Positions 5,560-12,418 of a stretch of DNA of 12,687 nt are shown here, piece by piece. The first letter of the stretch is position 1. Each line of letters starts with the position of its first letter. This DNA is from Candidatus Saccharimonadota bacterium (GTDB lineage: Bacteria > Patescibacteriota > Saccharimonadia > Saccharimonadales > Saccharimonadaceae), in assembly GCA_003979185.1 (NCBI GenBank), contig RYWJ01000021.1, positions 1 to 12,687 on the forward strand, given 5' to 3'. The notes below the pieces were generated by a model. That model saw only the letters and a list, made by a program, of their open reading frames with translations, had not been told where the DNA came from and ran no database searches. A program made the position numbers and the translations under genes.

Positions 5560-6654
5560 TTACTTGATGGGGGTGTGCGGTAGAATATTCAGCTTGTATG
5601 GATCAACAGCCTGGCTTCCGGCTATAATCTCGTAGTAGGCGGCTGCTCCCACCATGGCGGCATTATCACCAGAAAAGCGTGGCTCTGGAAAAAAGACCTG
5701 CAAATCAGCATGAGGATGCCAAAAATCGCTTCTAAGGCTATTTTTAGGGCCTACAAGGGCCTTTTGACGTAAAACCTGGTTCGCACTCACCCCGCCAGCA
5801 AAAACCGTAGCACGGGCTTCTGGATGGCCTTCTAGGGCAATTTGCAATTTTTCTAATAATATGTCACAGGCAGTAGCTTGGAATGAAGCTGCAAAATCAG
5901 CTCTCTGCTGTCCTGCCAAATGCTTTGCTAACTCGTAAGATGGCGTGGTAATTGGTAGATTGCAATCCGCTTGGACGGCGCGCAAAACGGCGGTTTTGAG
6001 TCCAGAGAACGAAAAATCCAGCCCATCGACTTTCGGATGAGGGAACTTATACTTGTTGGAATTACCGTGCTCGGCTACCTTTGCGATACTTGGGCCGCCC
6101 GGATAGGGAAGACCGAGAATTTTTGCGATCTTATCAAAACATTCACCCACTGCATCATCGCGCGTCGTGCCAATAATCTCAAATTTGTTATGTTCTGGCA
6201 TGTAGATGATTTGCGTATGACCGCCAGAGATTACTAGTGCCATGAGTGGGAAATTTGGTAGAGTAGTGTGGTCTTGATTAATATCATCATGAAGCCAATT
6301 AGAATAGATATGCGACTTGAGATGATGCACGGCGTAAAGAGGCTTGTGCCAGAGGATCGCCAGAGTGCGTGCCGTTAGCGTACCGATTAAGAGTGAACCC
6401 AGTAGCCCAGGTGCGTAAGTCACAGCAATGCAATCGATATCATCTTTAGCCAATCCAGCGTCGTCAAGAGCCTGATGGATTACTGGCAAGATGGCTTCTA
6501 GGTGCGAACGTGCAGCGACTTCTGGAATTACACCCCCATAAGCCGCGAAAATATCAATTTGTGAAACAACTACATTGCTCAGAATTTTAGCCTCATCACC
6601 GATGACGGCGGCTGCGGTCTCATCGCAAGAAGTTTCAATTGCCAGAATATTCAT
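5560..6654 (-). CDS. tsaD: tRNA N6-threonylcarbamoyladenosine transferase TsaD
   Basis: A 364-residue member of the Kae1/TsaD/YgjD family. It transfers the threonylcarbamoyl group from TC-AMP to A37 of tRNAs reading ANN codons, in the cytoplasm, working with TsaB and TsaE and using the product of TsaC. Sequence signs are IETSCDETAAAV at 6-17, GGVIPEVAARSH at 40-51, the metal-binding HHLKSH with H111 and H115, the nucleotide-binding VISGGHT at 141-147, DDAVGECFDKIAK at 166-178, GGPS, FSFSGLKTA, GGVSAN at 287-292 and FSGDNAAM with the third metal ligand D330. Length is only slightly above the usual ~340. No Shine-Dalgarno precedes the ATG, and TATGAT lies just 6 bases upstream, so the mRNA should begin at or next to the start codon. 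Its promoter is back-to-back with that of the TM2-domain gene. No tsaB, tsaC or tsaE is in the window. Confidence 0.96.
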   Translation of the reverse strand: MNILAIETSCDETAAAVIGDEAKILSNVVVSQIDIFAAYGGVIPEVAARSHLEAILPVIHQALDDAGLAKDDIDCIAVTYAPGLLGSLLIGTLTARTLAILWHKPLYAVHHLKSHIYSNWLHDDINQDHTTLPNFPLMALVISGGHTQIIYMPEHNKFEIIGTTRDDAVGECFDKIAKILGLPYPGGPSIAKVAEHGNSNKYKFPHPKVDGLDFSFSGLKTAVLRAVQADCNLPITTPSYELAKHLAGQQRADFAASFQATACDILLEKLQIALEGHPEARATVFAGGVSANQVLRQKALVGPKNSLRSDFWHPHADLQVFFPEPRFSGDNAAMVGAAAYYEIIAGSQAVDPYKLNILPHTPIK

Positions 6655-6660
6655 GATATT

Positions 6661-6689
6661 ATCATAGCATATTTCTTACTCTTGTGCAA
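6661..6689 (-). promoter_or_regulatory. Promoter of tsaD (leaderless)
   Basis: On the minus strand, TTGCAC (6689-6684), 17-base spacer ending TGC, TATGAT (6666-6661). The -10 is 6 bases from the ATG at 6654, placing the transcription start at about the first base of the coding sequence. Confidence 0.75.
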
Positions 6690-6717
6690 AGTTGAGTTGT
6701 CCACCCGGCTTCTTCTA

Positions 6718-6746
6718 TTGTTTTTTACCTCATTTTTATTTATAAT
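6718..6746 (+). promoter_or_regulatory. Promoter of the TM2-domain gene
   Basis: TTGTTT (6718-6723), 17-base spacer, TATAAT (6741-6746). A second TATAAT at 6750-6755 has no -35 at the right distance. The leader is about 28 bases and includes AAGGAGG (6771-6777). Confidence 0.6.
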
Positions 6747-6780
6747 TAGTATAATTACAGCTAGCAATATAAGGAGGTTT

Positions 6781-7623
6781 ATGCAGCAAAATAATACGAA
6801 GTCTTCGGTGACTGCTGGCATTCTGGGAGTTTTCTTAGGTGCATTTGGTGGTCATGATTGGTATCTTGGTAATACGAAAAAAGCGATCGCGCACGTTGCG
6901 CTTTGTGTCGGTGGTCTACTCCTTTTGATGGTGGGGGTGATTTTGATGAGTATCTCTGATAATATTCCACTGCTCAGGACTTTGTTTGTCTGCCTAGTAG
7001 TAGCAGCTTACGTGATCATTATTGGTAATGGTGTGTGGGGCTTTATTGAAGGGGTGGTGATTATCGCACAAGGTGATGCCGGTCTGGCTGCTAAGGGTTA
7101 TAAAGTTGCCGCTCAGGCTACCACTACAATGCAGACGAATACTCCAGTCGTCGCTGCTGATGACGCTAAATTAACCTCAGATAATAGTGCTACGAACGTA
7201 GTTCAAAGTGATGTAAATGCGGAGGAAAAGTCACCTTTGGCTAATATCTTGACAGCAACACCAGCTAGCGATTCTATTATGCCAAATACTGTAACGATGA
7301 ATACACAAAATTCTGTTGTGACGGAAGTGAAAGCTCCAGAGTCAAATCTCGCCCCAGTAGCTGCTCCCGAGACGAAGCTAGTCGAACCTAGTTCGACCAC
7401 TACTGCTCAAACTGCCCCGGTTGTTCCAACTAGTCCCGTTGCTGATGCAACTACTGTGGCTGAGCCAAAACCAGCAGAGAGCGATGCTAATCCAGTTCCA
7501 GTCGCAGCCCCTACTGCTACTCCAGCTGACAACTCGGTTTCTGAAGCCACTTCTGCACCAAATCCGGTAGCCCCAAATCCAGCCAATGTACCTGCGACTC
7601 CAACCGACGCTCCAAAAGTATAA
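6781..7623 (+). CDS. TM2-domain membrane protein with long Pro/Ala/Thr-rich tail
   Basis: A 280-residue protein from the ATG at 6781; a TTG-initiated extension to 6682 is rejected because it contains the promoter, and AAGGAGG lies 3 bases before this ATG. Residues ~9-95 form a TM2-like module: a first hydrophobic segment at 10-22 leading into the family motif GAFGGHDWYLGN (20-31), then hydrophobic segments at ~38-57 and ~65-90, ending VWGFIEGVVIIAQGD. Residues ~110-280 are a low-complexity tail rich in Ala, Pro, Thr and Val with no predicted fold, probably exposed or disordered. TM2 proteins are widespread and mostly uncharacterised. It is transcribed divergently from tsaD and ends at a bidirectional hairpin (7644-7668). 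The tail might span the wall or contact partners, but that is inference. Confidence 0.8.
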   Translation: MQQNNTKSSVTAGILGVFLGAFGGHDWYLGNTKKAIAHVALCVGGLLLLMVGVILMSISDNIPLLRTLFVCLVVAAYVIIIGNGVWGFIEGVVIIAQGDAGLAAKGYKVAAQATTTMQTNTPVVAADDAKLTSDNSATNVVQSDVNAEEKSPLANILTATPASDSIMPNTVTMNTQNSVVTEVKAPESNLAPVAAPETKLVEPSSTTTAQTAPVVPTSPVADATTVAEPKPAESDANPVPVAAPTATPADNSVSEATSAPNPVAPNPANVPATPTDAPKV

Positions 7624-7643
7624 CTTTTATGCCAAAGTGAGCA

Positions 7644-7668
7644 AAAATCCCCGCAAAACGGGGATTTT
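7644..7668. terminator. Bidirectional terminator between TM2 gene and murE
   Basis: A perfect 10-bp stem AAAATCCCCG/CGGGGATTTT (7644-7653 with 7659-7668), loop CAAAA, with T-rich tails in both directions. It serves two convergent genes, as does the similar hairpin at 3519-3543. Confidence 0.9.
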
Positions 7669-7720
7669 CTTATTATTAGCCAGCTAATCTTATGCTGATC
7701 TTTTTACTTCGTAGTGGTAG

Positions 7721-9196
7721 TTACTTTCGGTTAGCTTTGATTTCTTGCAAGAGTTCTTGGGTTACCTTAATATCTTCAAAATCATGCGCTCCATCAGCCC
7801 TCAGGATGGTTTTTTCATGGCCTTTACCCAGAATTAATACCAGATCACCCGCTGTAGCCATTTTGAGAGCTTGCCTGATAGCCTCACGACGGTCGAGCTG
7901 CATAAAGAGATCTTGATCGAGTTTCTTACCCATTTTCTTGGCACCGAGGATGAATTGTTTGGCGATCTTCTCGGGATCTTCGTCCCGAGAGTCATCTTCA
8001 GTAATAATTACAATATCGCTATATTTCCCCAACACTTCACCACGAATGATGCGCGTAGACTCATCGCGTCGCCCTGCTCCACCATGCACAGAAATAACCT
8101 TGCGCGCCTTATCCTGCTGAGCGACAGATAGGAAGACTTTCTCCAGTGCATCAGGAGTGTGGGCATAATCCACAATAACCTCAAAATCTTGTCCAGCTTT
8201 GATTTGGTTCATGCGACCCTCGACTGATTCAAGTGCGTAGATGCCTTGGCTAATCTGCTGATTGCTCAGCCCAAGACGTTTACCGACAGCGACGGCTGCT
8301 AGGGAGTTATAAACGTTAAATTTGCCAGGAATTTGAGTTTTGATGTGGATGATGTTAGAATACTGCTTTTCGGAAGACTCGGCGTCGATTGTGTGTGGAG
8401 GGTGATTTTGGCCAGATAACCCCTCCTGCTCAGCAAGAGGAGCTTTATCAACTAATATATCATGGCATGAATATTCTACACCAGATGAAGACAGCTTTAT
8501 GTCCTTAGCACGGTAGTTTCCCGCCTCAATACCGTATGTGAATATATCACCAGACGAATAAATTTTTGTAAAGTATTTCGCATTTGGGTCATCGGCATTC
8601 ACGATACCGTATTTAGATTTTTTGAACAATTTTAGTTTGGCATTGCGATAATTGGCGAAAGTTTTGTGGTAGTCTAGATGCTCGTGAGTGAGATTAGTAA
8701 AAACCGCGATTTCGATTGGTACGCCAAGAATACGATGTTGTGCTAGTGCGTGAGAAGTCACCTCGAGAACCATAAATTCCGCTCCAGCATCAGCGATTGC
8801 GCGCATACGTTGATTAAGAATATCTACGCGCTCAGTAGTCATATGCTCGTATTGCTTGTGCAGCTTGGTGGCGTCAAGAGTACTACTATCTGAGGATTGG
8901 TTGGAAAGGTTGTTGTTGCTATGATCTGATTTGAGTGGAGCAGCCTTGTGATCGCCTCCCACTCCGCCCCAAGCAACAGTGGTAAGTAGGCCAGTTTTGT
9001 ACCCAGCCTCATTGAGCATTTTCCAAATCATGAAAGAAGTGGTAGTCTTGCCGTTTGTACCTGTTACACCGATGACACGTATTTTTTTGGCAGGAAAATG
9101 ATACCTATTCGCGGCAGAAATGGCCTGGAGCCAGTGCCAAGGTAATACTAAATCATTATAAAACGGTAATTTTTCTACACTCGATTTGAAACCCAT
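7721..9196 (-). CDS. murE: UDP-MurNAc-tripeptide synthetase (MurE-type ligase)
   Basis: A 491-residue Mur ligase that adds the third stem-peptide amino acid to UDP-MurNAc-L-Ala-D-Glu, using ATP, in the cytoplasm. Visible are the P-loop GVTGTNGKTTT (43-53), EVTSHAL (145-151), TNLTHEHLDYHKTF (167-180), the candidate carbamylated lysine in NAKLKLF near 187, the Mur central motif GKFNVYNSLAA, DYAHTPDAL (343-351), HGGAGRRD (371-378) and LGKGHE (456-461). Only ~42 residues precede the P-loop, against about 110 in typical MurE, so the N-terminal UDP-binding domain is largely missing. Two hydrophilic inserts (about 80-118 and 248-280) restore the length. The substrate motif reads DDSR (401-404) where meso-DAP enzymes have DNPR: the arginine is kept and the middle changed, so the third amino acid is uncertain. 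No Shine-Dalgarno; the promoter is 10 bases from the ATG. Confidence 0.92.
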   Translation of the reverse strand: MGFKSSVEKLPFYNDLVLPWHWLQAISAANRYHFPAKKIRVIGVTGTNGKTTTSFMIWKMLNEAGYKTGLLTTVAWGGVGGDHKAAPLKSDHSNNNLSNQSSDSSTLDATKLHKQYEHMTTERVDILNQRMRAIADAGAEFMVLEVTSHALAQHRILGVPIEIAVFTNLTHEHLDYHKTFANYRNAKLKLFKKSKYGIVNADDPNAKYFTKIYSSGDIFTYGIEAGNYRAKDIKLSSSGVEYSCHDILVDKAPLAEQEGLSGQNHPPHTIDAESSEKQYSNIIHIKTQIPGKFNVYNSLAAVAVGKRLGLSNQQISQGIYALESVEGRMNQIKAGQDFEVIVDYAHTPDALEKVFLSVAQQDKARKVISVHGGAGRRDESTRIIRGEVLGKYSDIVIITEDDSRDEDPEKIAKQFILGAKKMGKKLDQDLFMQLDRREAIRQALKMATAGDLVLILGKGHEKTILRADGAHDFEDIKVTQELLQEIKANRK

Positions 9197-9206
9197 ATTA
9201 AGTCTT

Positions 9207-9212
9207 ATTATA
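9207..9212 (-). promoter_or_regulatory. -10 box of murE (near-leaderless)
   Basis: On the minus strand, TATAAT 10 bases before the ATG at 9196; the predicted start lies 3-4 bases before the start codon. The -35 at 17 bases (TTAGCC) is only fair. Confidence 0.6.
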
Positions 9213-9257
9213 CACCAAAGCTCTGGGTCGGCTAATTTCTATAATAAAACTTAATTT

Positions 9258-9284
9258 TTGGCACTCTACTATTGCAAGTGCCAA
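9258..9284 (+). promoter_or_regulatory. CIRCE operator (HrcA binding site)
   Basis: TTGGCACTC, 9-base spacer, AAGTGCCAA. The consensus is TTAGCACTC-N9-GAGTGCTAA. The two departures in the TTGG/CCAA ends are symmetrical, which keeps the palindrome; only the innermost pair is lost. It overlaps the -35 of groES, so bound HrcA would block transcription and release it on heat or misfolding stress. hrcA is not in the window. Confidence 0.88.
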
Positions 9285-9300
9285 AAGTCTGTGCTATGAT
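9272..9300 (+). promoter_or_regulatory. Promoter of groES-groEL
   Basis: TTGCAA (9272-9277), 17-base spacer ending TGC, TATGAT (9295-9300), an extended -10. The -35 lies within the CIRCE element. Predicted start near 9307; AAAGGAG (9310-9316) precedes the groES ATG. Confidence 0.8.
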
Positions 9301-9321
9301 AGAGGTACGAAAGGAGAAGAA

Positions 9322-9576
9322 ATGCAACTAAAACCTTTACAGGATCGGGTGGTAGCAACCATTGAACAACCGCTAGAAACGACTAAATCGGGTATTTTGC
9401 TGGGCGAAGCGAAAGAAAAGCCAGCTTATGCCGTGGTGGAGTCGGTAGGTCCAGACGTTAAAACCGTCAAAAAGGGCGATAAGATCGTATATAAAGCCTA
9501 TTCCACAACTGACGTGAAAGTTGATGAGAAAGATTATATCATTATCAAGGAAGAGGACATTTTAGCGACTTTATAA
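9322..9576 (+). CDS. groES: Co-chaperonin GroES (Hsp10)
   Basis: An 84-residue GroES, shorter than the ~97 of E. coli. It forms the heptameric lid of the GroEL folding chamber in the cytoplasm. Signs are the opening LKPLQDRVVATIEQP, the mobile loop region ETTKSGILLGEAKEKP with the GroEL-contacting hydrophobic ILL, and the end EKDYIIIKEEDILATL. The shortening lies around the roof loop (between KGDKIVYKAYST and VDEKDY), where other bacteria have a longer GTEV segment. First gene of the operon with groEL, 108 bases before the groEL ATG, under a CIRCE-controlled promoter. Confidence 0.97.
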   Translation: MQLKPLQDRVVATIEQPLETTKSGILLGEAKEKPAYAVVESVGPDVKTVKKGDKIVYKAYSTTDVKVDEKDYIIIKEEDILATL

Positions 9577-9684
9577 TTTTCTAAACCTGAGCGAGTTATG
9601 AACGCACAAGGTGGGGAATTAAACGCCGTTGCAATTTAAGAATCAGAAATTAGAGAGTGTATCTTGAGTAGAGAAAGGAGTAAA

Positions 9685-11298
9685 ATGAAGAAGATTTTTT
9701 ATGCTGATGCAGCTAGAGATAAGATTCTTTCTGGTGCTAAGCAGTTATATGATGCTGTCAAAGTAACATTTGGCCCAAAAGGTCAAAATGTAGTGATTGA
9801 GAAGTCTTACGGCGGTCCGACCATCACGCATGACGGTGTAACGGTGGCGGAAGCAGTAGACTTGGGGGCAACAGATGAGAATCTTGGCGAACAAATCGGT
9901 GCCAAGCTCATTAAACAAGCAGCACAAAAACTCAATAAAGTTGCGGGTGACGGCACAACGACGGTCACAGTTTTAACCTATAATATTTTGAGCGAAGCCA
10001 ATAAGTTGATTGCGGCAGGGGTCAATCCGATGGAGCTACGCAAGGGCATCGAGGATGCCGGAGCGGAGATTATTAAAGGCATTGAGAAGACTGCCGAGCA
10101 AATCGAAGGTAACGACAAGAAGGTGGCTGAGGTCGCGAGTATTTCTGCTGGTGATCACGAAATCGGTCAGTTGATCGCTGATGTAATTAGCAAGATCGGC
10201 AAAGATGGTGTCGTGACCGTAGAACAGGGTCAGGGTCTAGAAATGGAGCAGGAGATTGTCGAGGGCTTTACTTATGACAAAGGCTTCTCTTCGCCATTCT
10301 TCGTGACGGATGTAAACCGTCAAGAAGCCGTCTTCGAGAAGCCATTGGTCTTAGTAACCGATAAAAAAATCTCAAGCGCACAAGAGTTGCTCCCAATTCT
10401 TGAGCAATGTGCGCAGGCTGGTCGCAAAGACCTAGTGATTATCGCTGAGGAAGTTGAAGGTGAAGCGCTTTCGGTTTTGGTGCTAAACAAGCTCAAGGGT
10501 GTATTTAATACTTTGGTCCTTAAAGCGCCATCCTTTGGTGATCGTCGTAAAGAGATCATGGAGGATATTGCTATCCTGACTGATGCGACGGTGGTTTCCG
10601 CTGATAAAGGCATGAAACTTGAAGAAGTCGGTATGGAGGTATTGGGATCTTGTGGTAAGGTCATTGCCACAAAAGATGAAACTACTATCATCAAGGGCAC
10701 TGGCAATAAGAAAGCTGTCGAGGAGCGGATTGCGTTGATCCAGTCGCAAGCAAAGTTAGAAAAGTCCGACTATGCTCGTGAAGAGCTAGAAAAACGTGCC
10801 GCCGCCCTTCTTGGCAAAGTAGCAGTGATTAAGGTCGGTGGTGCTTCCGAAACCGAAATCGACGAAAAGAAATTCCGGGTTGATGATGCTGTTGCCGCAA
10901 CTAAAGCCGCCTTGGCCGAAGGTATCGTGACTGGTGGTGGTGTCACCTTGGTTGAGCTGGCAAATAAGCTAAAAGATGATAATGATGGCGCAAAGATTGT
11001 CAAGCGTGCACTCAAGGCTCCGTTTGTACATATTATGGAAAATGCTGGTCTGAACTCGCAAGCTTTATTGGCGGAAGTTGAGAAAGCTAAGTCTGGCTTT
11101 GGTATTAATGTCATGGAGCCAGAAAAAGGCTTGATTGACCTGAAAAAAGCTGGCGTTATTGATCCAGCTAAAGTTACCAAGGAAGCAGTGCAAAGTGCAA
11201 CCAGTATCGCCGCAACGGCGATTACTATGGGCGCTTTGATTGTAGATGTACCAGAGAAGCAAGCACCAGCGGCTCCTGACATGGGTGGCATGTACTAA
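9685..11298 (+). CDS. groEL: Chaperonin GroEL (Hsp60)
   Basis: A 537-residue chaperonin. It assembles into a double ring of fourteen subunits and folds proteins in an ATP-driven cycle with GroES, in the cytoplasm. Present are the ATP-binding TFGPKGQNVVIEK (28-40) and GDGTTT (88-93), the apical-domain region QELLPILEQCAQAGRKDLVIIAEEVEGEAL, KAPSFGDRRKEIMEDIAILT, and the equatorial return EGIVTGGGVTL. The tail ends PDMGGMY, with a single GGM unit rather than the repeated GGM of many GroELs. The ATG at 9685 is chosen because AAAGGAG lies 4 bases before it; an in-frame TTG at 9664 would swallow that site. An intrinsic terminator follows at 11321-11345. Confidence 0.98.
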   Translation: MKKIFYADAARDKILSGAKQLYDAVKVTFGPKGQNVVIEKSYGGPTITHDGVTVAEAVDLGATDENLGEQIGAKLIKQAAQKLNKVAGDGTTTVTVLTYNILSEANKLIAAGVNPMELRKGIEDAGAEIIKGIEKTAEQIEGNDKKVAEVASISAGDHEIGQLIADVISKIGKDGVVTVEQGQGLEMEQEIVEGFTYDKGFSSPFFVTDVNRQEAVFEKPLVLVTDKKISSAQELLPILEQCAQAGRKDLVIIAEEVEGEALSVLVLNKLKGVFNTLVLKAPSFGDRRKEIMEDIAILTDATVVSADKGMKLEEVGMEVLGSCGKVIATKDETTIIKGTGNKKAVEERIALIQSQAKLEKSDYAREELEKRAAALLGKVAVIKVGGASETEIDEKKFRVDDAVAATKAALAEGIVTGGGVTLVELANKLKDDNDGAKIVKRALKAPFVHIMENAGLNSQALLAEVEKAKSGFGINVMEPEKGLIDLKKAGVIDPAKVTKEAVQSATSIAATAITMGALIVDVPEKQAPAAPDMGGMY

Positions 11299-11320
11299 AA
11301 TATTGGCGCTAGTGCAAGAA

Positions 11321-11345
11321 AGAGCCTCGGTTGGGGCTCTTTTTG
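11321..11345 (+). terminator. Terminator of groES-groEL
   Basis: AGAGCCTC (11321-11328), loop GGTT, GGGGCTCT (11333-11340), an 8-bp stem with one G:U pair, followed by TTTT. Confidence 0.85.
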
Positions 11346-11402
11346 CTGGTTTTTAGAATTGGATCGATAAGCTTTACGATATAGTGAATAGTGAAATAGT
11401 AG

Positions 11403-11431
11403 TTGACATTATATAAGCTAGATGTTAGTAT
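11403..11431 (+). promoter_or_regulatory. Promoter of the 217-aa gene
   Basis: Perfect TTGACA (11403-11408), 17-base spacer, TAGTAT (11426-11431). Predicted start near 11438, giving a ~46-base leader with AGAGGGGG (11471-11478) before the ATG at 11484. Confidence 0.75.
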
Positions 11432-11483
11432 AAGATTAGCAAAAACTACTGTACCTTATAAAAATGAGAAAGAGGGGGAATCC

Positions 11484-12137
11484 ATGCAGACTAATTTGGC
11501 AAATGTAGCTTTCCGTAGGCACTTAACCCAGTTTGGCAGGACATGCGTGGTAGCCTTGGTGATGATACTTGTCGTCACGGCTTTTAATGAGTTTAAAGGC
11601 TACAAAGTTTTCCGGATTGGCGACGATGACTATCGTATTGAGGTCACAATGGATCGTCAGCGAGCCAGTGAGTTGATGAGGCGAATGCACAATAATCTAC
11701 AGTCAGAGTGTTCCATCCGCGCGATCTGCCTTCCTAATGGCTTTCTGCACTCAGTCATCGTGAGCTATGAGGAAGTGTGGGAATTCTGGGAAAGTGGGGA
11801 AGAAAGTACCACTGTCATCAGATACTGGCGTGCGGCAGAGCATCCTAGCATCGAGTATGAAGAGGGTAGTCAAATCTATATCGCTGAGATAGAAATTAGC
11901 TACCAGCAGATCGAACGGGCTATTGCATCAGCAAAAGCTGAGCACACCGACGACTACTTCGTGCGTGGCGGTATTAACTTGCCGAATGGCAAACAGGGGG
12001 TATGTCGCTTGAGCCTGCGCGAGCTGGAGAATTACCGGCGTACCATGCATGTGTGGGGTGCTAAGCGTGTCCTGATTCCTTTTGCCTGGAGCCTAGATAA
12101 TCTTACATTGCCAGTCGGATTCTCTAGGGTAATGTAA
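11484..12137 (+). CDS. Hypothetical single-span membrane protein (217 aa)
   Basis: I do not recognise a family. Residues 1-19 are basic and 20-34 hydrophobic (TCVVALVMILVVTAF), a membrane anchor or uncleaved signal, so the remaining ~180 residues are probably outside the membrane. That part is acidic and aromatic-rich (EEVWEFWESGEES; RYWRAAEHPSIEYEEG), with three cysteines (76, 82, 174) and two similar short segments, ICLPNGFLHS at 81-90 and INLPNGKQGVC at 164-174, which may mark an internal repeat. Start chosen from the Shine-Dalgarno; the TTG at 11403 is the -35 box itself. It is a single-gene unit with its own promoter and a UUCG-capped terminator, immediately before FISUMP cassette D, and may belong to the accessory surface-protein region. 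Confidence 0.7.
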   Translation: MQTNLANVAFRRHLTQFGRTCVVALVMILVVTAFNEFKGYKVFRIGDDDYRIEVTMDRQRASELMRRMHNNLQSECSIRAICLPNGFLHSVIVSYEEVWEFWESGEESTTVIRYWRAAEHPSIEYEEGSQIYIAEIEISYQQIERAIASAKAEHTDDYFVRGGINLPNGKQGVCRLSLRELENYRRTMHVWGAKRVLIPFAWSLDNLTLPVGFSRVM

Positions 12138-12151
12138 AAGCTTTCTCTTCT

Positions 12152-12175
12152 AGCCCCTCCTTCGGGAGGGGCTTT
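12152..12175 (+). terminator. UUCG-capped terminator
   Basis: AGCCCCTCC (12152-12160), loop TTCG, GGAGGGGCT (12165-12173), a perfect 9-bp stem with an extra-stable tetraloop and a short T tail. It ends the 217-residue gene only 8 bases before the cassette D boundary, so cassette D is shielded from read-through. Confidence 0.8.
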
Positions 12176-12181
12176 AGCTAG

Positions 12182-12210
12182 CCTACAACTTCCCTTATGC
12201 CGGGTACGTC
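12182..12210 (+). repeat. Conserved 5' cassette block, copy D
   Basis: Identical over 29 bases to the reverse complement of 190-218. Upstream sequence is unrelated in the two copies. Confidence 0.85.
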
Positions 12211-12381
12211 GACAGTGGTTCGCTGCATGATATTGGTTCCTTCGGCTATTATTGGTTACGCACCGCCAACTCTTCTAACATTGTGTACCGCCTATACTTC
12301 AATAGCTCCAATGTTGTTCCAGCCGACAGCAACGGACTTCGGTACAGTGGCCGCTCCATACGCTGCGTCGCTACTACCTAA
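12184..12381 (+). pseudogene. FISUMP C-terminal cassette D (promoterless, start-less)
   Basis: An open frame of 65 codons beginning YNFPYAGYV, passing GSFGYYWLRT and ending RYSGRSIRCVATT then TAA. As in cassette A, an in-frame TAG lies just upstream (three codons), no start codon or Shine-Dalgarno is present, and a terminator sits directly in front. The first 29 and last 48 bases match cassette A exactly; the middle differs in many codons, including one extra codon near the end, yet stays open and keeps the fold landmarks. Differences include frequent C/T and G/C changes at third positions, so this is not adenine-only mutagenesis. It lies in the opposite orientation to cassettes A and B. I infer a silent donor cassette; a truncated gene end is the alternative. 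The ORF in the shifted frame (12197-12385) is a shadow. Confidence 0.75.
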
Positions 12382-12402
12382 ATAGTATATGGGTTAAGGG
12401 TG
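12355..12402 (+). repeat. Conserved 3' cassette block, copy D
   Basis: Reverse complement of 1-48, and of 1101-1147 over 47 bases. It spans the coding end, the stop codon and 21 non-coding bases. After it the flanks diverge again (GTGAGAGG here, AGTGAGGG in copy B). Confidence 0.9.
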
Positions 12403-12418
12403 GTGAGAGGATAGGAAC

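Noticed and set aside
6682..6780. TTG-initiated N-terminal extension of the TM2 protein
   Set aside because: It covers the promoter; AAGGAGG directly precedes the ATG at 6781.
9664..9684. TTG start for GroEL
   Set aside because: The extension contains the AAAGGAG site of the ATG at 9685, and the family N-terminus matches the ATG start.
10770..11291. 173-residue minus-strand ORF and other frames inside groEL
   Set aside because: Antisense shadow of a highly conserved gene; no start signals.
11403..11483. TTG-initiated extension of the 217-residue protein
   Set aside because: The TTG is the -35 hexamer TTGACA; AGAGGGGG precedes the ATG at 11484.
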